Below the pieces are notes generated by a model. The model was not told the origin of the DNA. It made no database searches and saw only the letters and a program-made list of their open reading frames with translations. 64,000 nt of DNA from Verrucomicrobiota bacterium (GTDB taxonomy: Bacteria; Verrucomicrobiota; Verrucomicrobiia; Limisphaerales; UBA1319), in contig JAKLHY010000018.1 in NCBI GenBank assembly GCA_022709905.1, positions 1 through 64,000 on the forward strand. The letters run 5' to 3'. Position numbers and translations under genes: made by a program. The stretch's first letter is position 1, and every line of letters starts with the position of its first letter. This document shows, piece by piece, positions 35,293 to 43,005 of this stretch.

Positions 35293-37482
35293 ATGAACCG
35301 GCCAATCTCCAATGAATCCTCGAAACGGCTTTCGCCCTGGCGGTGGTTCGGAGTGATGGCCGCCGCCCTCCTCGGTCTCGTGGGATCCCTGGCTGCGGAA
35401 GATCCCAAAGCCCCCCCGGAAAATGAGGCTGAGAAATCCAAAGAGCCCGAAACCAAGACTGAGGAAACCGAGGCGGAACCTGAAGCGGTCGATGACGAGG
35501 AGTCTGCCGCCGCATATGTCAACTGGTTGGATGTCGGCATCGGCGGGCTCATTCTGGATGGTGACAAGGCTCGCGCCCAACAGCGTCTTGGCATGGGCGC
35601 CGGCGGATACGGCGGCATCGAGGATTTCCACTGGGAATTCCAGCCCAGCAAGAAGACCTACTTTGAAATGGACACCCGGGCCATGTTCGATCAGCAGGAT
35701 TACGCCCTGCGCTACGAACTCACCCGGCCTGAGTTCGGCTTCTTCCGCGGCGGGTTCAAACAATACCGCACCTACTACGATGGCAGCGGCGGTTTTTATC
35801 CACCCTCGGGGACATGGTTCTCCCTGGACGATGACGCCCTGGAACTGGATCGCGGCGAAGTCTGGGTCGAAGCCGGATTGTTGCTGCCCAAGATTCCACA
35901 GATCACCTTCAAATACACCTATCAATACCGGACCGGCGAAAAGAACTCGACCAGCTGGGGCGATTCCAACTTCACCGTCCCCAGCTCATCCAGCCCCCTG
36001 GATCTCCGGGCCATGGTGCCTTCGTTTTGGGACATTGACGAAAAACGCCACCTGCTGCAAGGCGACGTCAAGCACCACGTCGGCAAGACCGAACTCGGCC
36101 TGGGACTCCGATACGAAATGTCCGAAGTCGATAACGCCCTCAAAGGACGCCGCCGGCCTGACGAAGGCTCCACCCAGGATCGCTATCTGACCAGCCGCCA
36201 ACAGATCGAGACCGACCTGCTCAACCTGCGCGCCTATTCCGAAACCCGTCTCAACGAGAAAATCCGGTTTTCCTCCGGCTACGCGTTCACCACCCTCGAT
36301 ACCGACCTGTCCGGCAGCCGGATCTACGGAGATGCCTACGATGTCGGTTACCGCCAGGATTATGCCTATGCCCAAGGTTTCAATGCCCTCGCCGGCGGTT
36401 CACAGATGGATCAGCATGTCGTGCACCTCAACTTGATGGCCTCCCCGTGGACCAATCTCGTGGTGGTCCCCTCCTTGCGCATCGAAAACCTGGGCGTCGA
36501 TAGCCAGTCCTCCTACCTGTTGACTGGCCCCGCTGGAATACGGCCCGATGAGGCGGCCAGCGAACGTTCCCTCATTGATGTGGCCGAACGTCTCGACGTG
36601 CGATTCACCGGATTGACCAACTGGGTTCTCTATACCCGGGGCGACTGGTCCCAGTCCCAAGGCGATCTCACGGAAAAGGGAGGCGTGGGTCCCACCCTCG
36701 ATTATCCGGGAGTGCTTCGCAATACTGACGATGCCCACTTCACCCAGAAATACACCGTGGGCGCCAACTGGTACCCCTCCCGCCGCCTGAATATCGACCT
36801 TCAATACTACTTTAAACAACGCGAAAACGAATACGACCACGACGTCGATTCCACGTTCAACGATGGCGCCGACGCTTATCCCGCCTTCTTCCACCTGCAA
36901 CGATTCGAGACCGATGATATCAACTGCCGCTTCACCCTCAGGCCCTGGAAGAATGTCACTCTCGTCACCCGCTACGACTTTCAATATTCCCGGACCGCCT
37001 CAACCCCCGAAGCCGATGCCGCCCTCTCCGAGGCCATCCAGTCCGAAATCAACAGCCATATCCTAGGTCAAAGCCTCACCTGGATTCCCTGGTCGCGGCT
37101 CTATCTGCAGGCCAGCGTGAACTACGCCCAGGATGAAACCGATACCCCCGCCAACCGTTATTCCGCCGCTGCCGCCGACTGGCGAAACCGCTATTGGACC
37201 GCCAGCCTCACCACCGGTCTCGTCGTTGACAACAAAACCGATCTGCAACTCAATTATTTCTTCTTTCAAGCCCACAATGCCCTCGATAATGCCGAAGCCA
37301 CCCAGCCTTACGGCGGCGAAGTCGATGAACACGGCATCACCGTCACCCTCACCCGGCGCCTTTCCAAACAGCTCCGCCTTACGCTCAAATACGGCTACTT
37401 CCAATACCGCGATTCTGCGGTGAACGGCTACAACGACTACGACGCCCACCTCATCTACTCCGGCCTCCATTACCGTTTCTAA
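35293..37482 (+). CDS. MtrB/PioB-like outer-membrane porin
   Basis: A protein of 729 aa with a signal peptide (to about residue 33), a Glu/Lys-rich linker of about 40 residues, then many amphipathic strands ending in the barrel-type C-terminal Phe (LIYSGLHYRF). Motifs GPTLDYPGVLRNTDDAHFTQKYTVGANWYPSRRLNI and DINCRFTLRPWKNVTLVTRYDFQYSR resemble MtrB/PioB-family barrels. The CxxC found near the N terminus of many MtrB proteins is absent. It would form the sheath for the preceding cytochrome. The gap to that gene is 13 bp. The start ATG at 35293 is the first that yields a signal peptide. An alternative is an unrelated large porin, but the genetic context argues for MtrB. Confidence 0.82.
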   Translation: MNRPISNESSKRLSPWRWFGVMAAALLGLVGSLAAEDPKAPPENEAEKSKEPETKTEETEAEPEAVDDEESAAAYVNWLDVGIGGLILDGDKARAQQRLGMGAGGYGGIEDFHWEFQPSKKTYFEMDTRAMFDQQDYALRYELTRPEFGFFRGGFKQYRTYYDGSGGFYPPSGTWFSLDDDALELDRGEVWVEAGLLLPKIPQITFKYTYQYRTGEKNSTSWGDSNFTVPSSSSPLDLRAMVPSFWDIDEKRHLLQGDVKHHVGKTELGLGLRYEMSEVDNALKGRRRPDEGSTQDRYLTSRQQIETDLLNLRAYSETRLNEKIRFSSGYAFTTLDTDLSGSRIYGDAYDVGYRQDYAYAQGFNALAGGSQMDQHVVHLNLMASPWTNLVVVPSLRIENLGVDSQSSYLLTGPAGIRPDEAASERSLIDVAERLDVRFTGLTNWVLYTRGDWSQSQGDLTEKGGVGPTLDYPGVLRNTDDAHFTQKYTVGANWYPSRRLNIDLQYYFKQRENEYDHDVDSTFNDGADAYPAFFHLQRFETDDINCRFTLRPWKNVTLVTRYDFQYSRTASTPEADAALSEAIQSEINSHILGQSLTWIPWSRLYLQASVNYAQDETDTPANRYSAAAADWRNRYWTASLTTGLVVDNKTDLQLNYFFFQAHNALDNAEATQPYGGEVDEHGITVTLTRRLSKQLRLTLKYGYFQYRDSAVNGYNDYDAHLIYSGLHYRF

Positions 37483-37843
37483 CCCTCCAGAACCCGCGAC
37501 AACCGCCCCCCGCCCCCCCTGCGCTTGCGATATTGTCGCGACAAAATTTTACGTAGCTGCGCAAAAATCTGTCGCAAGCCGTTTGCCTCGATCTGGAGAC
37601 CGGGGACGGGGGGGCGGGGAGGAGCAGACATCGAATCCTGAGGCGGGACAGGCGAGTTGTCCCTTGCGGACTGCCGGATCTTTGATACATTGGATGAACA
37701 TATTTTGTTATAATAATAACAAAATAAGTTTATACTAAACAAACACCATCCGCCGGTGGATTCGGGGACCGGATCGTCAGCGAGACGGGGCCGGGGCTGA
37801 CGGCCGATGGATGGACGAACCTCTGATGACAGGAAAACGAACC
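37483..37843 (+). other. Intergenic region upstream of superoxide dismutase
   Basis: GC-rich for the first 200 bp, then sharply AT-rich from about 37680. The AT-rich part contains the palindrome at 37701-37726 and so probably carries the promoter. No gene is recognised here. Confidence 0.45.
37701..37726. promoter_or_regulatory. Perfect 11-bp palindrome, possible Fur/PerR-type operator
   Basis: TATTTTGTTAT (37701-37711) and ATAACAAAATA (37716-37726) are exact reverse complements around AATA. The core TTATAATAATAA resembles Fur/PerR-family operators such as TTATAATNATTATAA. It lies 118 bp before the superoxide dismutase start, where oxidative-stress or iron control would be expected. The sequence is seen; the regulator is inferred. 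Confidence 0.5.
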
Positions 37844-38473
37844 ATGGCTTATCAATACGCAAACAGACAGGAAGCCTTTTTGGCGAAATTGAAGGGCAAA
37901 ACTGGCAAAATTTCAGATAAGACCCACGAGGAGCATCTGAAGCTCTACACGGGGTATGTGAACAAGACGAACGCGATTCTGAAGGAACTGGAGGAATTGT
38001 CGAAGGTATTGGATCCGGCCAATCCGGCGCATGCCAATCAGATCTTCAGCACGATCCGATCGCTGAAGGTGGATTTCACATTTGCAATTGGCGGAGTGAT
38101 CAATCACGAGATTTACTTCAGCATTTTGGGGGGAGCGGGAGGTCCGGCGACGGGCCAGGTGGCGGAGTTGATCGACAAGAGCTTTGGGGGTTTCGAGGCC
38201 TACAAGAAGGATCTGAAGGCGACGGGGCTTGCGGCTCGGGGCTGGGTATGGACGGGGTATGATCCGGGGACGGGCTTGTTGTTTAACTATTTAGGCGACG
38301 CGCAGAACACCTATCCGGTTTGGGGGGTGAAGCCGATATTGGCGTTGGACACGTATGAGCACGCTTACTATGCGGACTTTTACACCAACCGGGGGGCTTA
38401 TCTGGACGAATTCATGCAGCATGTGGACTGGGCCGAGGTGAATCGGTTGCTGGCCGACAAAGGATCTCGGTAG
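37844..38473 (+). CDS. Iron/manganese superoxide dismutase
   Basis: A protein of 209 aa; AGGA 10 nt upstream supports the ATG. Metal ligands are seen as His in EEHLKLYTGYVNKTN, His in VINHEIYFSILGG, and Asp/His in ALDTYEHAYYADF. The first helix (HLKLYTGYV) differs from the classical HHxKHHxxYV and belongs to the atypical subgroup with KLYxGYV. It converts superoxide to hydrogen peroxide and oxygen in the cytoplasm (no signal peptide). Metal preference cannot be read from sequence. It may be controlled through the palindrome at 37701-37726. Confidence 0.92.
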   Translation: MAYQYANRQEAFLAKLKGKTGKISDKTHEEHLKLYTGYVNKTNAILKELEELSKVLDPANPAHANQIFSTIRSLKVDFTFAIGGVINHEIYFSILGGAGGPATGQVAELIDKSFGGFEAYKKDLKATGLAARGWVWTGYDPGTGLLFNYLGDAQNTYPVWGVKPILALDTYEHAYYADFYTNRGAYLDEFMQHVDWAEVNRLLADKGSR

Positions 38474-38543
38474 GGATTTTCGAGACTGGCATGAGCGGAA
38501 TAGGGTTGCCAAAGGGATGCTGATTGCTTAGAAGGCAGCCAGC

Positions 38544-38696
38544 ATGTGGCAGCTTTGCAGAGAGTTTCTGCTGTTTTTGCGGCAGGAAAAGAAGTGGTGG
38601 CTCATCCCGCTGGTTTTGGTGTTGCTGATCTTGGGGGCTCTGATTGTATTTTCTTCGGGATCGGTTTTGGCGCCATTCATGTATCCGTTCCTGTGA
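38544..38696 (+). CDS. DUF5989-family small membrane protein
   Basis: A 50-aa protein opening MWQLCREFLLFLRQEKKWWL, followed by one transmembrane helix (IPLVLVLLILGALIVF) and ending with SGSVLAPFMYPFL. This matches the DUF5989 pattern of tiny proteins encoded immediately upstream of a carbamoyltransferase and an SxtJ-family gene. An AAGG lies upstream of the ATG. The stop TGA directly precedes the GTG alternative start of the carbamoyltransferase. It may help anchor a carbamoyltransferase complex at the membrane, which is speculation. Confidence 0.8.
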   Translation: MWQLCREFLLFLRQEKKWWLIPLVLVLLILGALIVFSSGSVLAPFMYPFL

Positions 38697-38708
38697 GTGG
38701 CGGCGATC

Positions 38709-40532
38709 ATGGGACCGATCCTGGGCATATCAGCGTATTATCATGATGCGGCGGCGGCGCTCGTCGGGGAGGGGGGCATCCTGGCGGCGGCCCAGGAAGA
38801 GCGGTTTTCGCGGAGGAAAAACGATGAGCGTTTTCCACGGCACGCGGTTGATTTTTGTTTGAGGCAGGCCGGTTTGGATCGGGGCGACCTCGAGGCGGTG
38901 GTGTTTTATGACAAGCCGATCACCAAATTTGCGCGGACCCTGGAGACGTTTCTGGCCGTTGCGCCGGCCGGGATGGGCTTGTTTCCGCGGGTAATGCCGT
39001 CGTGGTTGAGTGAGAAGCTGGATTTGCGTCAGACCGTGCGCGAGGAATTGCCGGGGCTGTCGGATTCCTGTCGGATTTTATTTACGGAGCACCACCAGGC
39101 GCATGCGGCCAGCGCTTATTATCCATCGCCATTTCAGGAAGCGGCGATCCTGACGGTGGACGGGGTGGGGGAGTGGGCCACGACGACGTTGGGGCGCGGG
39201 CGCGGTCGATCGATTGAACTGCTGAAGGAACTGCGGTTTCCGCATTCATTGGGACTTCTTTATTCGGCCTTTACGGCTTACTGCGGTTTTCGGGTGAACT
39301 CGGGGGAATACAAGCTAATGGGGCTGGCGCCGTATGGGGAGCCCCGGTATGCGGGGGTGATCCGAAGCGAACTGCTGGATCTCAAGTCCGATGGATCGTT
39401 CTGGTTGAATCTGGATTACTTTCATTTTCTGCGCGGCCTGGCGATGACCAACGAGAAATTCCACCAGCTATTCGGCGGCGCCCCGCGCAAGCCGGAAAGT
39501 CCGATGGAACCGCGTTACGCCGATGTGGCGCGGTCGGTGCAGGAGGTGACCGAGGACATCATCATGCGCCTGGCGCGGCATGCGCGGGAAGTGACTGGCT
39601 GCGGGCATCTGTGTCTGGCGGGCGGAGTGGCTTTGAACTGCGTGGCCAACGGGCGGCTTTGGCGCGAGAAGGTTTTTGACGCTTTATGGATCCAACCGGC
39701 GGCTGGCGACGCCGGAGGCGCCCTGGGAGCGGCGCTGACGGCCTGGAATATCCGCGCGGCAGAACTTGGACAACCCCGGGAGGCCGGGCCGGGGGATGCG
39801 ATGCGGCACGCCTTGCTTGGGCCCGAGTATTCCGAGGCGGATATCGCGGCCGTATTGGGGGCTCATCAAGCGGTTTACGAGCGTTTGGACGAGGGGGACC
39901 TTCTCGATCGGGTTGTGGATTTGCTGGCCCGGGAAAAAGTGGTGGGCTGGATCCAGGGCCGGATGGAGTTCGGTCCGCGGGCTTTGGGAAACCGTTCCAT
40001 CCTGGGAGATCCGCGTTCTCCCAAGATGCAATCGGTGATGAATCTCAAGGTGAAGTTTCGCGAATCATTCCGCCCGTTTGCGCCGGTGGTTTTGCGCGAA
40101 CGGGTTGCGGACTATTTTGAACTCGAGATTGATTCCCCTTACATGTTGCTGGTGGCGCGGGTGCGCGAGTCGCTCTGTTATCCGGTGGATGATCAGGGCG
40201 TATTTGGACTGGATCGCCTGCGGCGGATTCGTTCTCAAATTCCTGCCGTGACGCATGTGGACTACTCCGCCAGGATTCAAACCGTGAGCGCGGAGCAAAA
40301 TCCTCGGCTTTACGCCCTTTTGAAACGGTTTGAGCAAAGGACTGGCTGTGGGGTCCTGGTGAACACCTCGTTTAATGTGAGAGGGGAACCGATCGTTTGC
40401 ACGCCGGACGATGCCTATCGCTGTTTTGTCAATACGGAGATGGACTACCTGGTGATGGGCAATTTCCTGCTGGACCGCTCCGCCCAGCCGCACCGGAGCC
40501 TGCCGCGAACCCATGAACCTGCCTTGGACTGA
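38709..40532 (+). CDS. Carbamoyltransferase, NodU/CmcH/HypF-C family
   Basis: A protein of 607 aa; ATG 38709 is chosen over GTG 38697. Motifs LGISAYYHDAAAALV, EHHQAHAASAYYPSPF and LAGGVALNCVANGRL form the Kae1/YgjD-like ATPase domain, and GPRALGNRSILGDPR with SFNVRGEPIVCTPDDAYRCF marks the C-terminal carbamoyl-transfer domain. The enzymes activate carbamoyl phosphate with ATP to carbamoyl-adenylate and transfer it to a hydroxyl of a sugar, antibiotic or polymer. The acceptor is unknown. It is flanked by DUF5989 and SxtJ-like genes. Confidence 0.9.
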   Translation: MGPILGISAYYHDAAAALVGEGGILAAAQEERFSRRKNDERFPRHAVDFCLRQAGLDRGDLEAVVFYDKPITKFARTLETFLAVAPAGMGLFPRVMPSWLSEKLDLRQTVREELPGLSDSCRILFTEHHQAHAASAYYPSPFQEAAILTVDGVGEWATTTLGRGRGRSIELLKELRFPHSLGLLYSAFTAYCGFRVNSGEYKLMGLAPYGEPRYAGVIRSELLDLKSDGSFWLNLDYFHFLRGLAMTNEKFHQLFGGAPRKPESPMEPRYADVARSVQEVTEDIIMRLARHAREVTGCGHLCLAGGVALNCVANGRLWREKVFDALWIQPAAGDAGGALGAALTAWNIRAAELGQPREAGPGDAMRHALLGPEYSEADIAAVLGAHQAVYERLDEGDLLDRVVDLLAREKVVGWIQGRMEFGPRALGNRSILGDPRSPKMQSVMNLKVKFRESFRPFAPVVLRERVADYFELEIDSPYMLLVARVRESLCYPVDDQGVFGLDRLRRIRSQIPAVTHVDYSARIQTVSAEQNPRLYALLKRFEQRTGCGVLVNTSFNVRGEPIVCTPDDAYRCFVNTEMDYLVMGNFLLDRSAQPHRSLPRTHEPALD

Positions 40533-40585
40533 GGACTTTTTGATTTCAGATCGGTAAAGACAACCATCGCCCGACGCCAGCATTC

Positions 40586-40987
40586 ATGAAGCCAAGATTA
40601 AAGGAAGATCCGCGGGAATGGCAGAAGTTCATGCTCACCCTGGTGGTTGTCTTGAGCGTGCTGACATGGTGGGGGGGGCGCTGGAGCGGAGGGGCCAGTC
40701 CGATCTCGGGCTATGGGCTGGTGGCTTTGGGTTTGGTGGCGATTGTGTCGGCGTTCAAGCCGCGTTGGTTTCGGGGACTTTACCGGGGGGCGATGACGGC
40801 CAGTCATGCGGTAGGCCAAGTCATGGGCCGGGTATTGTTAACCGTTGTTTTTATCGTGTTGATAATCCCATTGGGATGTCTGCTTCGATGGCTGGGCAAG
40901 GACCTTCTTCGGATGAAAAAAGATTCTGCCGCGCGGACCTATTGGCAGACGGCGCGACCGCCTGGGCCTTTGGATCGATTGTTCTGA
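40586..40987 (+). CDS. SxtJ-family membrane protein
   Basis: A protein of 133 aa with three hydrophobic segments: LTLVVVLSVLTWWGG, ISGYGLVALGLVAIVSAF and RVLLTVVFIVLIIPLGCLLRWLG. The N terminus MKPRLKEDPREWQKF and the C-terminal KKDSAARTYWQTARPP are typical of SxtJ-family proteins, named after the saxitoxin cluster, which occur widely beside a NodU-type carbamoyltransferase and a DUF5989 gene. Function is unknown. It is the third gene of that trio here. Confidence 0.8.
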   Translation: MKPRLKEDPREWQKFMLTLVVVLSVLTWWGGRWSGGASPISGYGLVALGLVAIVSAFKPRWFRGLYRGAMTASHAVGQVMGRVLLTVVFIVLIIPLGCLLRWLGKDLLRMKKDSAARTYWQTARPPGPLDRLF

Positions 40988-41033
40988 CGGATTCTGATTG
41001 ACCCCCGGGAGGCCTCTGGTTATCTTGAGATCG

Positions 41034-41087
41034 ATGAAGTTAATGAGCTGTGATGTCCTGCTGGTCGCTGTAGTCGTTATCGACTGA
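41034..41087 (+). CDS. ilv leader peptide (attenuator)
   Basis: Seventeen codons encoding MKLMSCDVLLVAVVVID, then TGA. Nine of the 17 residues are Leu, Val or Ile (three Leu, five Val, one Ile), which are the regulated end products. The Val/Ile run lies within the arms of the pause hairpin that follows. Ribosome stalling at these codons would favour an antiterminator and read-through into ilvN. The Shine-Dalgarno sequence is weak (GAG, 5 nt upstream). Confidence 0.75.
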   Translation: MKLMSCDVLLVAVVVID

Positions 41088-41094
41088 CGCGACC
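41063..41094 (+). promoter_or_regulatory. Attenuator pause hairpin (1:2 stem)
   Basis: GGTCGC (41063-41068) pairs with GCGACC (41089-41094), and inside it AGTCG (41072-41076) pairs with CGACT (41081-41085) around TTAT. The left arms coincide with the Val-rich codons of the leader peptide. Confidence 0.65.
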
Positions 41095-41120
41095 TGTTGG
41101 CATTATCGGCTCGCAGGCCG

Positions 41121-41152
41121 CCCGCGGATCCCCCCAGGGGACGCGGGTTTTT
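41121..41152 (+). terminator. Attenuator terminator upstream of ilvN
   Basis: CCCGC (41121-41125) pairs with GCGGG (41143-41147), and CCCC with GGGG within the stem, followed by TTTTT at 41148-41152. It lies 68 bp before the ilvN start and 33 bp after the leader peptide stop, as in ilv attenuators. Confidence 0.7.
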
Positions 41153-41219
41153 GATTTTGGTGAATCGACGGCCGGCGCTTCGAGGCAAGCCGATACGAGG
41201 CTCAAACAGGAAAGAACCT

Positions 41220-41693
41220 ATGCGACATACCATATCCGTTCTGGTGGAGAACAAGTTTGGGGTGCTGACCCGGATTGCGGGCCTGTTCAGCGGGCGCGGG
41301 TATAACATTGACACCTTGAATGTGGCCCCCACACAAGATCCCCAAACCTCCCGGATGACCATTGTGACCCGCGGCGACGACGCCACAGTCGAGCAGATTG
41401 TCAAGCAGTTAAACAAGCTGGTCGAGGTCCTGCAGGTCCAGGATTACCAAGACCTGGAGTATATCGACCGGGAGTTGGTGCTGGTGAAAGTCGGGGTGGA
41501 GGCCCAGACCCGGGCGGAGGTGATGCAGATCACGGACATTTTCCGGGCGAAAATCGTGGATGTGCAGCCTCAAAGCCTCACCATCGAGATCACCGGAGCC
41601 GAGTCCAAGGTGGAGAAGTTCATCGAGCTCATGAAGCCGTATGGCCTGATCGAACTGACCCGTTCGGGCAAGGTGGCCCTTTCGCGGGAATAG
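41220..41693 (+). CDS. ilvN: Acetolactate synthase small (regulatory) subunit
   Basis: A protein of 157 aa with AGGAAAG upstream of the ATG. The ACT domain is clear: HTISVLVENKFGVLTRIAGLFSGRGYNIDTLNV, then SRMTIVTRGDD. The second domain spans KVGVEAQTRAEVMQI and IEITGAESKVEKFIELMKPYGLIELTRSGKVAL. The subunit gives valine sensitivity and full activity to acetolactate synthase, the first common step of Val, Leu and Ile synthesis. The catalytic large subunit (ilvB) is not adjacent. ilvC follows after a hairpin, and the attenuator precedes it. Confidence 0.95.
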   Translation: MRHTISVLVENKFGVLTRIAGLFSGRGYNIDTLNVAPTQDPQTSRMTIVTRGDDATVEQIVKQLNKLVEVLQVQDYQDLEYIDRELVLVKVGVEAQTRAEVMQITDIFRAKIVDVQPQSLTIEITGAESKVEKFIELMKPYGLIELTRSGKVALSRE

Positions 41694-41734
41694 GCTGCCC
41701 GCGTCCGATCCGGAACCGGATCGTGAATAGATCT

Positions 41735-41757
41735 CCAGCCCGTTTGGGGCTGGTTTT
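41735..41757 (+). terminator. Terminator between ilvN and ilvC
   Basis: CCAGCCC (41735-41741), loop GTTTG, GGGCTGG (41747-41753), then TTTT. A compact intrinsic terminator, suggesting that ilvC (start 41873) has its own promoter or depends on read-through. Confidence 0.7.
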
Positions 41758-41872
41758 AAAGGTTGACCCCCATTCCCGGATCGCTTAAGGATGGCGGGAT
41801 AGTTGAGTCAAGCGATAACGATTAAACTCGAAACTGACCGCGGATTACTCCGCAACAAACAAAGGAAATTCA

Positions 41873-42973
41873 ATGGCACTGATTGATTTTGGCGGCAAAA
41901 AGGAAGAAGTCATTACGCAGCGGGAATTCCCGATGGCCAAGGCTCGAAAGGTCTTGAAAGACGAGGTGATTGCCGTGATTGGGTACGGCGTTCAAGGCCC
42001 GGCGCAGTCTCTGAATCTAAGGGACAATGGGTTCAAGGTGATCATCGGGCAGGCGAAGCAGTTCAAAAAAGACTGGGATCGCGCCCGCAAGGACGACTGG
42101 GTTCCCGGCAAGACTTTGTTTGACATTGAAGAGGCGGTGGAATGCGGGACCATCATCCAGCTGTTGGTTTCCGACGCGGCCCAGCGGGCCATCTGGCCGA
42201 TGATCAAGAGCAAGCTCAAACCCGGCGATGCCCTCTATTTTTCGCACGGTTTCTCGATTGTCTACAAGGATCAGACCAAGGTGATTCCCCCGGAGAACGT
42301 GGATGTCATCATGGTGGCTCCGAAAGGATCCGGGCTGAATGTCCGCCGGAATTTCCTCTCGGGAGCGGGAATCAATTCCAGTTTTGCGGTCGAGCAGGAC
42401 TACACGGGGCGCGCCAAGGAACGTTGTTTGGCGGTGGGAATCGGGATTGGATCGGGTTACCTGTTTCCGACGACCTTCCAGCAGGAGGTCTACAGCGATC
42501 TGACGGGCGAACGCGGCGTGTTGATGGGGGCTTTGGCGGGGATCATGGAAGCGCAATATGAGGTCTTGCGGAAGAACGGGCACACGCCGAGCGAGGCCTT
42601 CAACGAGACCGTCGAGGAATTAACTCAGAGCCTGATTCGTCTGGTGGATGAAAACGGCATGGATTGGATGTATTCCAATTGTTCGGCGACCGCTCAGCGG
42701 GGAGCGCTGGACTGGAAACCCAAGTTCAAGAAGGCGACGCTGCCGGTGTTCAAGGAACTGTATGAGCGCGTGAAGAGCGGCAAAGAGACGGCGCGAGTGC
42801 TGTCGGCTTGCGGCCGGCCCAACTATCAGGCCGAGCTGACCCAGGAGCTGGAGGCGATCGGGCAATCCGAGATGTGGCGGGCAGGCCAGGCGGTGCGATC
42901 GTTGCGCCCGAAGACCTCGGCTCACAAGATTACCAAGTCAACCAAGGGGATTTCCGGACGCGGATCCAACTAA
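41873..42973 (+). CDS. ilvC: Ketol-acid reductoisomerase (NADP+)
   Basis: A protein of 366 aa; AAAGGAAA precedes the ATG. The cofactor motif is VIGYGVQGPAQSLNLRDNG, the metal-binding domain includes MVAPKGSGLNVRRNFLSGAGINSSF, GERGVLMGALAGIMEAQYEVL and EELTQSLIRLVDENGMDWMYSNCSATAQRGALDW. The enzyme isomerises and reduces acetolactate and acetohydroxybutyrate to dihydroxy-acids with NADPH and Mg. Length and GYGVQGPAQ place it with the class seen in Bacteroidota and Verrucomicrobiota. It follows ilvN in the same direction. Confidence 0.97.
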   Translation: MALIDFGGKKEEVITQREFPMAKARKVLKDEVIAVIGYGVQGPAQSLNLRDNGFKVIIGQAKQFKKDWDRARKDDWVPGKTLFDIEEAVECGTIIQLLVSDAAQRAIWPMIKSKLKPGDALYFSHGFSIVYKDQTKVIPPENVDVIMVAPKGSGLNVRRNFLSGAGINSSFAVEQDYTGRAKERCLAVGIGIGSGYLFPTTFQQEVYSDLTGERGVLMGALAGIMEAQYEVLRKNGHTPSEAFNETVEELTQSLIRLVDENGMDWMYSNCSATAQRGALDWKPKFKKATLPVFKELYERVKSGKETARVLSACGRPNYQAELTQELEAIGQSEMWRAGQAVRSLRPKTSAHKITKSTKGISGRGSN

Positions 42974-43005
42974 TTGATTTCCTGTTTTCGAACAGGTGAT
43001 TTCCA

